A stretch of DNA of 64,000 nt from positions 1,116,001 to 1,180,000 of the forward strand of contig NC_017033.1 in NCBI RefSeq assembly GCF_000242255.2, given 5' to 3'. Below the pieces are notes generated by a model that did not search any database, was not told the origin of the DNA, and saw only the letters and a list, made by a program, of their open reading frames with translations. The first letter of the stretch is position 1. Each line of letters begins with the position of its first letter. This document shows, piece after piece, positions 1-7,626 of the stretch. Made by a program: the position numbers and the translations under genes. This stretch comes from Frateuria aurantia DSM 6220. GTDB lineage: Bacteria; Pseudomonadota; Gammaproteobacteria; Xanthomonadales; Rhodanobacteraceae.

Positions 1-541
1 CGCCCAGCGGTACGAACAAGGCATCCAGCGGCCCGGTTTCATCGAACAGTTCCTTGGCGGCCGTGCCCTGGCCGCTGATTACGTCAGGATGATCATAGGG
101 CGGAATCAGGGTGAGGCCCTCGCGCCCGGCCAGCTCGCGGCCGATCTGCTCGCGATCTTCGGTATAGCGGTCATAGCAGATGATTCGACCGCCATAACCA
201 CGGGTGGCTTCGACTTTGGCCGCCGGGGCATCGTGCGGCATGATGATGGTGGCCGGGATATCCAGCAGCGAGGCGGCCAGGGCGATGGCCTGGGCGTGGT
301 TGCCCGAGGAGAAGGTGACCACCCCGGCCTTGCGCTGTTCCGCATTGAAGCGGGACAGGGCATTGAAGGCACCACGGAACTTGAAGGCCCCCATGCGCTG
401 GAAATTCTCGCACTTGAAGAAGACTTCGGCCTGCAGTTCCCGATCGAGGATGCTGGACGTCAGCACCGGAGTGCGATGGGCATGCCCTTGCAGTCGCGCG
501 GCGGCGGCAATGACATCGGCATGGCTGGGAAGGAGGTTCAT
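1..541 (-). CDS. Threonine/serine dehydratase family PLP enzyme (3' end cut by window)
   Basis: This is the N-terminal 180 residues of a fold-type II pyridoxal-phosphate enzyme of the threonine ammonia-lyase/serine racemase family, which deaminates hydroxy-amino acids to 2-oxoacids. It reads MNLLPSHADVIAAAARLQGH, then the typical RTPVL, the PLP-lysine segment FKFRGAFNAL, the phosphate/substrate loop SSGNHAQ and the IIMPHDAP stretch. The start at 541 has a GGAGG-like site only weakly visible, but the N-terminus matches the family. The gene continues beyond base 1, so the C-terminal half, including any regulatory ACT domain, cannot be judged. Biosynthetic IlvA, catabolic TdcB, serine racemase and threo-3-hydroxyaspartate lyase all remain possible. 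Confidence 0.85.
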   Translation of the reverse strand, partial: MNLLPSHADVIAAAARLQGHAHRTPVLTSSILDRELQAEVFFKCENFQRMGAFKFRGAFNALSRFNAEQRKAGVVTFSSGNHAQAIALAASLLDIPATIIMPHDAPAAKVEATRGYGGRIICYDRYTEDREQIGRELAGREGLTLIPPYDHPDVISGQGTAAKELFDETGPLDALFVPLG

Positions 542-840
542 CGGAATCCTTTGAGATGGCCGTCAGATCGGCTGCGGCCGCGGTGAAGGGCCCGGCTTCG
601 CCGGCCTCAAGGATGGCTTTCCGGAGGCTGGCGGGCAAGAGAGGCCTGGCATTGGCCTGCCATGGCGGGCTGCCCGATATCCATGCAGGTCGTCGGACAA
701 AAGACGGCATGGCTTCGAGCCGGGCATCCCCAAAGTGTCTCGCTCGGCGCCCCGCCGGCTGCGGGCGTAAGCAAGCAGGGCGGCGCGCGCGGGGCGGCCA
801 CTTCTGCCGGAGCAGGGGGCGGCTCTGCGCAGGTATCGGC

Positions 841-1404
841 TCAGCGTGGCAGGTTCGGTGCCAGCCGCCGTTCGATGTCTGCGGTGGTGGGGGTGGTGCC
901 GGCAAACAGGATGCGATACATCAGCGGAGCGATCACCTGGTCGACAATGGATTCGGTCGCCACCACGGCCTCGCCGCGCTGCAGGCCGCGCGCACGCAGC
1001 GCATCGATCTGGGCCGTGCAGAAATGCATGCAGCGTTCCTGGCCATCTGTGCCGGCGCTGCCAAGCACGTCGCGCAACATGGCGCGGCCCGGTTCCGAAG
1101 CCATTTCTTCGAAGTACTGAGCCAGCCAGGCCCGCAGGTCTCCTTCGAAGCTGCCGGTGTCCTCGGGCGGCGATTCCGGACGGAGCTGCTCCAGCGCGAC
1201 ATCGGCCAGCAACTGGCCGAGATCCCCCCAGCGGCGATAGATGGTCGAGGGCGTGACCCCAGCCTCGGCGGCGATGGCCGGAATGGTCAGGCCATCCCGG
1301 CCAGCCTGATCCTGCAGCCGCTGCACAGCCTGGTGCACGGCAGCCTGGACTCGGGCGCTGCGGCCACCGGGACGGGGTGCGCTGCGTGAAGCTTGATTTT
1401 GCAT
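841..1404 (-). CDS. TetR/AcrR family transcriptional repressor
   Basis: This 187-residue protein has an N-terminal TetR helix-turn-helix at about residues 35-65 (IPAIAAEAGVTPSTIYRRW) and an all-helical C-terminal ligand domain. It is transcribed divergently from the MFS transporter starting at 1515. The 110-bp space between them carries two near-identical 25-bp palindromes, so it very probably represses both itself and the transporter until a toxic ligand binds. The ligand cannot be told from sequence. The start at 1404 is the only ATG that keeps the whole HTH with a reasonable N-terminal tail. Confidence 0.9.
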   Translation of the reverse strand: MQNQASRSAPRPGGRSARVQAAVHQAVQRLQDQAGRDGLTIPAIAAEAGVTPSTIYRRWGDLGQLLADVALEQLRPESPPEDTGSFEGDLRAWLAQYFEEMASEPGRAMLRDVLGSAGTDGQERCMHFCTAQIDALRARGLQRGEAVVATESIVDQVIAPLMYRILFAGTTPTTADIERRLAPNLPR

Positions 1405-1437
1405 GCGCCCAGTCTAAATCAATGCCCACCGATTGGC

Positions 1438-1462
1438 ACTAATGCAATATATTTGCTTTAGT
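1438..1462. promoter_or_regulatory. TetR operator palindrome O1 (candidate)
   Basis: The arms are ACTAATGCA and TGCTTTAGT around a 7-bp AT-rich spacer. The arms match with one mismatch. The centre is 43 bp from the centre of the second copy, about four helical turns, so both sites lie on the same DNA face. Confidence 0.75.
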
Positions 1463-1480
1463 TATTGGTCGGGCGTAGTC

Positions 1481-1505
1481 TCTAAAGCATATATTTTGCT
1501 TTAGA
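1481..1505. promoter_or_regulatory. TetR operator palindrome O2 (candidate)
   Basis: This is a perfect inverted repeat with 9-bp arms TCTAAAGCA and TGCTTTAGA around a 7-bp spacer, ending 9 bp before the MFS start codon. It shares the CTAAnGCA core with the copy at 1438-1462. A repressor bound here would block transcription or initiation of the transporter gene. Confidence 0.8.
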
Positions 1506-1514
1506 GGATTCTGT

Positions 1515-2714
1515 ATGTCGATTTCTCGACGCGCGTCGGTCCATGAGGCCTTGCCCATGATCCATGGCCTGAGCCTGATGATCTTTCTGGCCGCCGCGAC
1601 GGCACCCACGCCCCTATATCGGCTGTATCAGCAGGACTGGCATTTCACTACCCCCTGGTTGACCGGCGTGTTTGCCATCTATGCCTTCACTCTGGTGTTG
1701 GCTCTGCTGCTGGGTGCACGGCTGTCGGATCACCTGGGGCGACGGCCGGTGATTTCGTCCGCCATCGTGTTGAATATGCTGGCCATGGGGCTGTTCATGC
1801 AGGCTCATTCGGTCGGCTGGCTGTTGTGGGCGCGTGCGCTGCAGGGGGCGGCTACCGGTCTGGCCACGGCAACGTTGGGAGCTGCGATGCTGGATCTGAA
1901 CCGTCAGCGCGGCGCTGTCATCAACAGCGTGGCGCCGATGCTGGGCATGAGTATCGGGGCTCTGGGCAGTACGGCCATGCTGGTTTATGTGCCGGCGCCC
2001 TTGCCGCGGGTTTATCTGGTATTGGCCGTGTCGCTGCTGCTGGCGCTGGGCCTGACCTGGCTGACCCCTGAAACGGCCTCGCGCAGGGCGGGTGCATGGC
2101 TCAGCCTGCGACCCGGCCTGGGTGTTCCGGTCAGAATCCGGCGGGCTTTCCTGGCGGTGGCGCCTGTCAATATCGCGGTATGGATGGTGGGAGGATTCTA
2201 TCTTTCGTTGATGCCGTCTCTGGTGGTCCAGATCATGCATGCCCGCTCGCCATGGCTGGGTGGCGGTGTGGTGGCCCTGCTGACCCTGACGGGGACCGTG
2301 GCCATCCTGCTGGCATTGCGGCAAGCGGCTCTCAGGGTGCTGCTGGGCGGGGCCGCCATGTTGCTGGCAGGCACCGCGCTGATCCGGCATGGTGTCGACC
2401 AGGCCAGTGCTGCGGGACTGTTGAGTGGCTCGCTGCTGGCGGGGCTGGGGTTTGGCAGCGCGTTTCTGGGGGCTGTCCGCAGCGTGCTGCCGCATGCCGA
2501 GGTGCATGAGCGGGGCCAGGTCATGGGGGTGTTCTATCTCGAAAGCTATCTGGCGTTCAGCGTGCCCGCCTTGGCTCTGGGTTTCATCGTGCAGTGGCTG
2601 GGTATGTTGCCAGCCGTGCATTTGTACACTGACCTGATCATGGCGCTGCTGGCGCTCGCGATGGCGTGGATGCTGGGTTGCCGCCGCCATCTGCATCTGC
2701 CGGCGGAGGGCTGA
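1515..2714 (+). CDS. MFS efflux transporter
   Basis: This 399-residue protein has about twelve hydrophobic segments and is a drug/proton antiporter-like member of the major facilitator superfamily. The loop 2-3 signature is visible at about residues 68-78 (GARLSDHLGRRPV). The N-terminus has the PTPLYRLYQ element seen in many uncharacterised MFS exporters. It sits in the inner membrane and is divergent from a TetR gene, the usual layout of an inducible efflux pair. The substrate is unknown. The operator at 1481-1505 lies directly upstream of the start. Confidence 0.88.
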   Translation: MSISRRASVHEALPMIHGLSLMIFLAAATAPTPLYRLYQQDWHFTTPWLTGVFAIYAFTLVLALLLGARLSDHLGRRPVISSAIVLNMLAMGLFMQAHSVGWLLWARALQGAATGLATATLGAAMLDLNRQRGAVINSVAPMLGMSIGALGSTAMLVYVPAPLPRVYLVLAVSLLLALGLTWLTPETASRRAGAWLSLRPGLGVPVRIRRAFLAVAPVNIAVWMVGGFYLSLMPSLVVQIMHARSPWLGGGVVALLTLTGTVAILLALRQAALRVLLGGAAMLLAGTALIRHGVDQASAAGLLSGSLLAGLGFGSAFLGAVRSVLPHAEVHERGQVMGVFYLESYLAFSVPALALGFIVQWLGMLPAVHLYTDLIMALLALAMAWMLGCRRHLHLPAEG

Positions 2715-3099
2715 TTGTCTTGTTACGTTGCCATGGCGGTCTGGCTGCGTATGCAGCGCCGGCCTGCATGGGCCGTCTGTGAATCCGGAGAGGGGAGTCG
2801 TCATGCGTCCTATGCGGATTCGAAACCTGTGTGGGCCGGGAGATGGGCAGGCTGCCAAGTCGGGTCGGAACTTTGCGGACCAGAACGGGTTGATGCACTT
2901 CATGGATGGCCAAACGTTGAAGCAGGGTACCCAAGGTGCAATTGTGCGCAAGGCTCGTTTTCCTGAATCATCCTGCGGATGAGGTCTGGTTCTTGAGGAG
3001 GCGACTGCAGGCATGGGTGTATCGACATTTCCGGTCGACGACTGTCGATCAAGGAAGCCACAAGCCTCCAGAGACACCTGGCCTGTGCTGATCGGTACC
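2715..3099. other. Gene-poor interval
   Basis: These 385 bp separate the MFS gene from the convergent GntR gene. Apart from the weak candidate small ORF at 2803-2982, I see no gene, no T-tailed hairpin and no repeat. Confidence 0.5.
2803..2982 (+). CDS. Candidate 59-residue hypothetical ORF
   Basis: This is a doubtful small ORF beginning MRPMRIRNLCGPGDGQ, with no recognised domain, signal peptide or membrane segment. Its only support is a good ribosome-binding site. The 23 bp across its start (2787-2809) are almost identical to the start region of the DUF6624 gene at 10604, differing by one G. Both read GGAGAGGGG then AGTCGTCATGCGTC. It may be a real peptide, a decayed gene fragment, or chance. 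Confidence 0.25.
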   Translation: MRPMRIRNLCGPGDGQAAKSGRNFADQNGLMHFMDGQTLKQGTQGAIVRKARFPESSCG

Positions 3100-3849
3100 T
3101 TATCCGGAGGCCCTTGATGGGCCGGTACGGGGAGCCTTGCCATCGCTGGTGACGACCACTTCCAGCGCGTCGGCACGCCAGTATTCGCAGTCCAGTTCCA
3201 CGGCCTGTCCGTCATCAGCGCGGCTCAGCCGCTGGATATGAATGCAGGGCATTCCGCGGCGCCCAAACAGCAGCTGGGCCGGTTCGGCCGGGAGACTGCC
3301 TGCATGCATGCGTGTTTCGCTGTGAGACATGTGCAGTCCCATCCGTTCGCCGAAGATGACGCTCAGCGATCCCTGCAGGTCATGCTTCAGCAGGTCGGGA
3401 CACCAGCTGGCACGCAGGACGTTGATCTCGAAAAGCACGGCCCTGCGTCCAAGCCAACGTCGGCGTTTCAGAATCACCACCGGCGTATCGGCGCCGGGCA
3501 GGCCCAATTGCTCGGCGAAGATCGGGCCGGCGGGCTGCTCGAATGCGCTGAGCAGCTCCGTTCGCGGTGACCGTGACTGCGAGGCCGCATATTGCATGAA
3601 GCCGTCGATGCTGGCGGGGCTGTAGCGCAGACGTGGCGCGCTGACGAACCAGCCTCGGCGATTTTCACGGTAGACACGGCCCTGTGCTTCGAGCTGTTGC
3701 AAGGCCTCGCGCAAGGTGACCCGGGTACAATGGAAGCGGCCGGCCAGCAAGCGCTCCACTGGCAACGGCTGGTCAGCCGACCAGACCTGCCGATCGATAT
3801 CGTGGAGAATGATGTCGCTGATGCGGTCAGCTTCCGAGGGCTGAGTCAA
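3100..3849 (-). CDS. GntR family regulator, HutC/UTRA type
   Basis: This 249-residue protein has an N-terminal winged HTH (about residues 5-70, with CTRVTLREALQQLEAQGRVYRENRRGWFV) and a C-terminal UTRA ligand-binding domain (about 80-235). HutC-type regulators bind small effectors and recognise cores close to GTMTAKAC. It is the last gene of a minus-strand operon that starts with a TonB-dependent receptor. A GTATAGAC palindrome lies upstream of that receptor at 10140-10153, so this protein is the likely local regulator. It lies 54 bp downstream of pnuC. The ligand is probably the imported nutrient or a phosphorylated form of it (inference). Confidence 0.88.
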   Translation of the reverse strand: MTQPSEADRISDIILHDIDRQVWSADQPLPVERLLAGRFHCTRVTLREALQQLEAQGRVYRENRRGWFVSAPRLRYSPASIDGFMQYAASQSRSPRTELLSAFEQPAGPIFAEQLGLPGADTPVVILKRRRWLGRRAVLFEINVLRASWCPDLLKHDLQGSLSVIFGERMGLHMSHSETRMHAGSLPAEPAQLLFGRRGMPCIHIQRLSRADDGQAVELDCEYWRADALEVVVTSDGKAPRTGPSRASG

Positions 3850-3903
3850 CGCGGCGTCCTTGTCTTGGCGAAAGAGGCGGTTGCGGATCTCGCAGCTGCC
3901 ATT

Positions 3904-4527
3904 CTAGCCGGGGTGTCGTGCGATATGTGCATCGGCCATGGAGTGACCGGTAGCGCACGATGTGACGGATTCGTTGCTGGCCCGGGACCGCCAGGTCACG
4001 TACCCATAGGCGGCCAGGCCGACGAAAAGCAGGTACAGGCCTGCCGTCACGGGCAAATGCCGGTACATGAACACGGCGACGTAGAGGCCGTCAATGACGA
4101 TCCACAGCAGCCATGTCTGGAGATGCCGGCGCGCCGTCCATGCGCTGGCCACCAGGCTGGCCGCGGTGAGACTGGCATCCAGCCATGGCATCGAGGCATT
4201 CGTGTAATGTCCCATGAGACCGCCCAGCAAGGCGGTCATGATTGCTGCGGCCAGCAGCGACAGCATCAGCCCGCGATGAGACAGAGGCTGGATGATGATC
4301 GTGCCGGCCGTTTCGCGCTGTCTGCTCCAGCGCAGCCAGCCCCAGCACTGCAGCACGATATAGACGCCCTGCAGCAGCATGTCGGAATACAATTTCCAGC
4401 GGTGAAACAGGCAGGCGTACATGGCTACAGCGACGATACTGACAGGCCAGCAGGCACGCTGTTGGCGGGCCGTGAGCCAGACACCCCAGACATTGAACGC
4501 GCAGGCAAAGATTTCGAGCTTTGTCAT
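3904..4527 (-). CDS. pnuC: PnuC-family vitamin/nucleoside transporter
   Basis: This 207-residue inner-membrane protein has the PnuC signatures: FNVWGVWLTARQ in the first segment, then WPVSIVAVAMYACLF, YSDMLLQGVYIVLQCWGWLRW and WLLWIVIDGLYVAVF. PnuC proteins are SWEET-like facilitators of nicotinamide riboside. Relatives PnuT and PnuX carry thiamin and riboflavin. Transport is driven by phosphorylation of the substrate inside the cell, which fits the kinase gene two genes upstream. I chose the ATG at 4527 because the upstream 35 codons do not look like this family. The substrate is unproven. Confidence 0.85.
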   Translation of the reverse strand: MTKLEIFACAFNVWGVWLTARQQRACWPVSIVAVAMYACLFHRWKLYSDMLLQGVYIVLQCWGWLRWSRQRETAGTIIIQPLSHRGLMLSLLAAAIMTALLGGLMGHYTNASMPWLDASLTAASLVASAWTARRHLQTWLLWIVIDGLYVAVFMYRHLPVTAGLYLLFVGLAAYGYVTWRSRASNESVTSCATGHSMADAHIARHPG

Positions 4528-4589
4528 ACTGGATCTCGTCAGGCTTTGGGTATGCGATCGTGCCGCCGACATCGGCCGAAGACCGCGAT

Positions 4590-5471
4590 TCAAGTTGCGC
4601 TGGACATCGGCAGGCTGACATCGGCAGACCACTCCTGCAGGGAACCGTCGTAGACCGCCACGTCACGGTGGCCAAGCCGATACAGATCAAGGGCCAGCGA
4701 GGCCGCCGAGATGCCGCCGCCGCAATAGATCACCCATGGGGTCGCGGCATTGGCCAGGGATGCCGCGACCAGTTCCGCGTTTTCGGCCATGGGCCGGCGG
4801 CGATTCGCTGGGCCCAGCAGACGGCGCGCGGGCAGGTTCAGGCTTCCGGGAATATGGCCGCGACGGCTGTAGCGGGTCGGCACGATGCCGTTGAACATGG
4901 CGTCCGACAAGGCACAGATCAGTGTGCCTTGCTGACGACTTTCTGTGATGGCCCGGACCTGCTCCAGATCGGCCCAGCGATGAGGCTGGGGCTTAAGTGA
5001 CCAGTCATGCCGACGTACCAGCGGCTGAGGTTGGGGGGCTCCCCTGATGACGATTTGACCATCGGCCTTCCAGGCTGCAATGCCTCCATCCAGCACTCGG
5101 CACCGAATGCCGGCGCTGTCCAGCATCCACCACAATCGTGCAGCCCAGAACCCGTCACTGCGGTCATAGATGACGGGCATGCGGTCGGGATGAAAGCCGA
5201 GCGTGTCGAGTCTGTCGGGCCAGGCGCTCCAGGCCGGCATCGCGAAACTGAATCGAGCATGCGGGTCGCTGAAGGCATGCAGCAGATCCACATGGCGTGA
5301 TCCGGGTATCTGTTCTTCAATCCAGCCGGCAAGGCCACTGGCATGGCGATGGTCGCCATCGAACCGCGGTGATGGCAGCTCGACGCTGGCATCGATGACA
5401 TCGACTCCCGATGCCAGCATTGCCGCGGCCAGCTCGGACGGGGAGATCAACGGTGATGGTGGGGCACTCAT
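4590..5471 (-). CDS. Two-domain rhodanese sulfurtransferase
   Basis: This 293-residue protein has tandem rhodanese modules, an inactive N-terminal one (about 10-140) and a catalytic C-terminal one (about 165-290). The active-site cysteine is C250 in the loop CGGGIS. The loop differs from the CG[ST]GVT of classical mercaptopyruvate/thiosulfate sulfurtransferases, so the sulfur donor is uncertain. The start at 5471 overlaps the kinase stop by ATGA, so the two are translationally coupled. In a vitamin salvage operon it could supply persulfide sulfur, for example for a thiazole, but that is inference. Confidence 0.85.
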   Translation of the reverse strand: MSAPPSPLISPSELAAAMLASGVDVIDASVELPSPRFDGDHRHASGLAGWIEEQIPGSRHVDLLHAFSDPHARFSFAMPAWSAWPDRLDTLGFHPDRMPVIYDRSDGFWAARLWWMLDSAGIRCRVLDGGIAAWKADGQIVIRGAPQPQPLVRRHDWSLKPQPHRWADLEQVRAITESRQQGTLICALSDAMFNGIVPTRYSRRGHIPGSLNLPARRLLGPANRRRPMAENAELVAASLANAATPWVIYCGGGISAASLALDLYRLGHRDVAVYDGSLQEWSADVSLPMSSAT

Positions 5472-6619
5472 GCGGCCCTCCGGGCCATGGTCTGCAGATG
5501 TGCGGTAAGGCGCTGGCCTTCGGCGCTGCCGAACCAGTCGGCGTGACCCAGCAGATAACGGTGGTAGGCGATATCCGCCGAGGCGGGATCTTCGGCGATG
5601 CCGGCGAAGTATTCGACTTCGCTCAGTGCAAAGTCGGCGTGCGCAAGGGGAAGCAGGCATGCCAGCTGGCGCAGCTGGGCGGCGGTGACGGGCTGTACCC
5701 GGGTATAGCCGTGCAGCAGAGCATCGAGTTGATCCAGCTCCGCTACGGTCGTGCCGCCTTCGTCGAGATCCAGCCAGGGAATCAGGGCGCGTTCGATGGC
5801 GGTAGCGAGGTCGAACAGCGCGAAGCTGCGATCGCTCAGACCGAAATCCAGTATCGACTGGACCTTCGGACCCTTGGGTGTCGTGCGCCAGAGCAGGTTC
5901 GATCCATGCCAGTCGCCATGGGTCCACAGTGCGGGGTATGACGGAAGCTGGGCGAGCAGCTGTCGTTGATAGGGATCGAGCAGATGCTGCTGCAGATCCT
6001 GCCGCCACTCGCGAGGCGCAAGGTAATCCGCCAGCGCCGGGCGCACATCCAGCTCGGCCTGTAGTGCGGTCAGCGTGCCGCTGGCGCCAAAAAGGCGGAA
6101 ATTGTTCACCAGCAAGCGGCTGCGTCGAGGCGGCCGGACAAAGTCCGCCGCCGCGACGTGCAGCTGGGCCAGAGCCTCTCCGGCAGCCTCGGCCTCTCGG
6201 GTCGAACGATAGGCCGTCCACGAGTGGCGGTCGCGATACCAGTCTTCACCTTCGGCGACATACTGCACTTCGCAGGCCCAGTCACCGACCTGTCGGGCGG
6301 TATGACCGGACTGATCCTGCAGCCATTGCGGAACGGGCAAGGCATGTCGGGCCAGATGCTTTACGAAAGCGTGTTCTTCGGCCAGATCGCCAGCCTGCCT
6401 CAGCCGATGATGGTGCCGCTTGACGAAGAGCTCCGTACGGTCGGTTCTGACCAGGGCCGCTGACGAGAACGGCCGGGGGCTGTGCCAGCGCAGATCGAGC
6501 GGCCTGCCGGCCTGCGGATAGGCCTGCAGAATGGTCTCCACATCATCGAGCTGCAGTGCGGGCCAGCGTGGCACCACCAGGTCGTGGCCCATGCCGTGGG
6601 CGCAGGCCTGCGCGTTCAC
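5468..6619 (-). CDS. APH-fold phosphotransferase (small-molecule kinase)
   Basis: This 383-residue protein belongs to the aminoglycoside phosphotransferase/choline kinase superfamily. The Brenner catalytic motif HGDWHGSNLLW starts at H234, the metal-binding ILDFG has D258, and K67 in the N-lobe is a candidate ATP lysine. The start is GTG and overlaps the upstream binding-protein stop by GTGA. In this operon the most economical role is trapping the imported compound by phosphorylation, as the APH-fold thiamin kinase ThiK does for thiamin. It is not an obvious antibiotic-resistance enzyme. Confidence 0.82.
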   Translation of the reverse strand: MNAQACAHGMGHDLVVPRWPALQLDDVETILQAYPQAGRPLDLRWHSPRPFSSAALVRTDRTELFVKRHHHRLRQAGDLAEEHAFVKHLARHALPVPQWLQDQSGHTARQVGDWACEVQYVAEGEDWYRDRHSWTAYRSTREAEAAGEALAQLHVAAADFVRPPRRSRLLVNNFRLFGASGTLTALQAELDVRPALADYLAPREWRQDLQQHLLDPYQRQLLAQLPSYPALWTHGDWHGSNLLWRTTPKGPKVQSILDFGLSDRSFALFDLATAIERALIPWLDLDEGGTTVAELDQLDALLHGYTRVQPVTAAQLRQLACLLPLAHADFALSEVEYFAGIAEDPASADIAYHRYLLGHADWFGSAEGQRLTAHLQTMARRAA

Positions 6620-7536
6620 GGCCTGTCCCGCGGCAGATACTGGTTGTCGATGGCATCCTTCCAGATCTGCGGATTATCCACGATGCCATGGTCAGCGAGC
6701 CATTGTGCATAGCCCTCCAGCAAGGGGCTACGCTGCTCGCCCCAACGACCGTCGTGCAGCCAGGTCGGAGCGATCTTCTGCAGCGACGAGGAGAGCAGGG
6801 CCCGCGAAAAATAGGGGGTGGTCCGCTCGTAGACATCGAGTGCGGCCAGCGGATCGCCGGCGACCGTGGCAAAACCGCGCGCGGTGGCCCGGATGAAGTC
6901 GCGCACCATGTCAGGCTCGGCCTGCAGCAGCGCATCGCTGCTGCACAATTGATAGCTGTGATAGGCCGGTGCACCCAGCTGGTCGATCTGCCAGACGATC
7001 CGCCGTGCGCTGGGTACGGAGCTGTCCATCAGCGCTTCCCAGGCCCAGTAGCCGCCGAAACTCGCATCGGCCCGTCCGGCCTCCAGATCTTCGGGCCTCA
7101 GCTCGCGGGAGCCGGTATCGACGATCACGACCTGGTCGAAATCCCCGCCGTCGAGTTCCACCACATGGCGGACCATGGCCAGACCACGTGGCGTCGGATT
7201 CATGGCGAGGCGCCGGCCCTGCAGGTCGCGAGGGCGCTGGATACCCGTTTCAACCAGCGTCTGAATGGCTTCCAGGCCACGATGGTTGATCGCCGCGATG
7301 CCCTTGAGCGGCTGTCGTCCGGCGCGACGGACCAGCAGGCGATTGCTGGGGGCGACGGCAAAGTCGGCATCGCCGGACAGCAGGTGGGCCAGACTGTCGC
7401 CCTGGCCCGGGTCGGGCAGCAGGATATGCACGTCCAGCCCCGCCTGTCGGTACCAGCCTTGATCGCGGGCGTAATAGAACCCGGCCGAATTGGGCCAGGG
7501 ATGAAAGTATTCCAGTACGAGGCGAAGCTTTTTCAC
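6616..7536 (-). CDS. NMT1/THI5-like substrate-binding protein without a visible signal peptide
   Basis: This 306-residue type II periplasmic-binding-protein fold protein resembles the ThiY/NMT1/THI5 family that binds or makes thiamin pyrimidine precursors. Family features are LEYFHPWPNSAGFYYARDQGW at the N-terminus, GDADFAVAP, the hinge ALNPTPRGLAMVRH-like stretch, and FGGYWAWEAL. Translation starts at GTG 7536, straight into the domain with no hydrophobic leader, and no ABC permease or ATPase gene is nearby. The CCCFC metal motif of yeast Thi5 is absent (the aligned stretch reads AYHSYQ), so a suicide HMP synthase is unlikely. Its cellular location and partner are unclear. Confidence 0.8.
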   Translation of the reverse strand: MKKLRLVLEYFHPWPNSAGFYYARDQGWYRQAGLDVHILLPDPGQGDSLAHLLSGDADFAVAPSNRLLVRRAGRQPLKGIAAINHRGLEAIQTLVETGIQRPRDLQGRRLAMNPTPRGLAMVRHVVELDGGDFDQVVIVDTGSRELRPEDLEAGRADASFGGYWAWEALMDSSVPSARRIVWQIDQLGAPAYHSYQLCSSDALLQAEPDMVRDFIRATARGFATVAGDPLAALDVYERTTPYFSRALLSSSLQKIAPTWLHDGRWGEQRSPLLEGYAQWLADHGIVDNPQIWKDAIDNQYLPRDRP

Positions 7537-7626
7537 GACGGATTCCGATGTGCTGCGTTTGGGTGAAACACGTGGGCTGTCTGGCCAGGGCGCTGTTGGC
7601 GAGCCGCGTCGTCAGGTCCTTGCATG

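Noticed and set aside
5468-6619. Aminoglycoside resistance phosphotransferase
   Set aside because: It has the APH fold motifs, but it is embedded and coupled in a nutrient operon and the family is wide.
6616-7536. Idea that the NMT1/THI5-like protein is a Thi5-type HMP synthase
   Set aside because: The CCCFC iron motif of yeast Thi5 is replaced by AYHSYQ, so a binding role is more likely.
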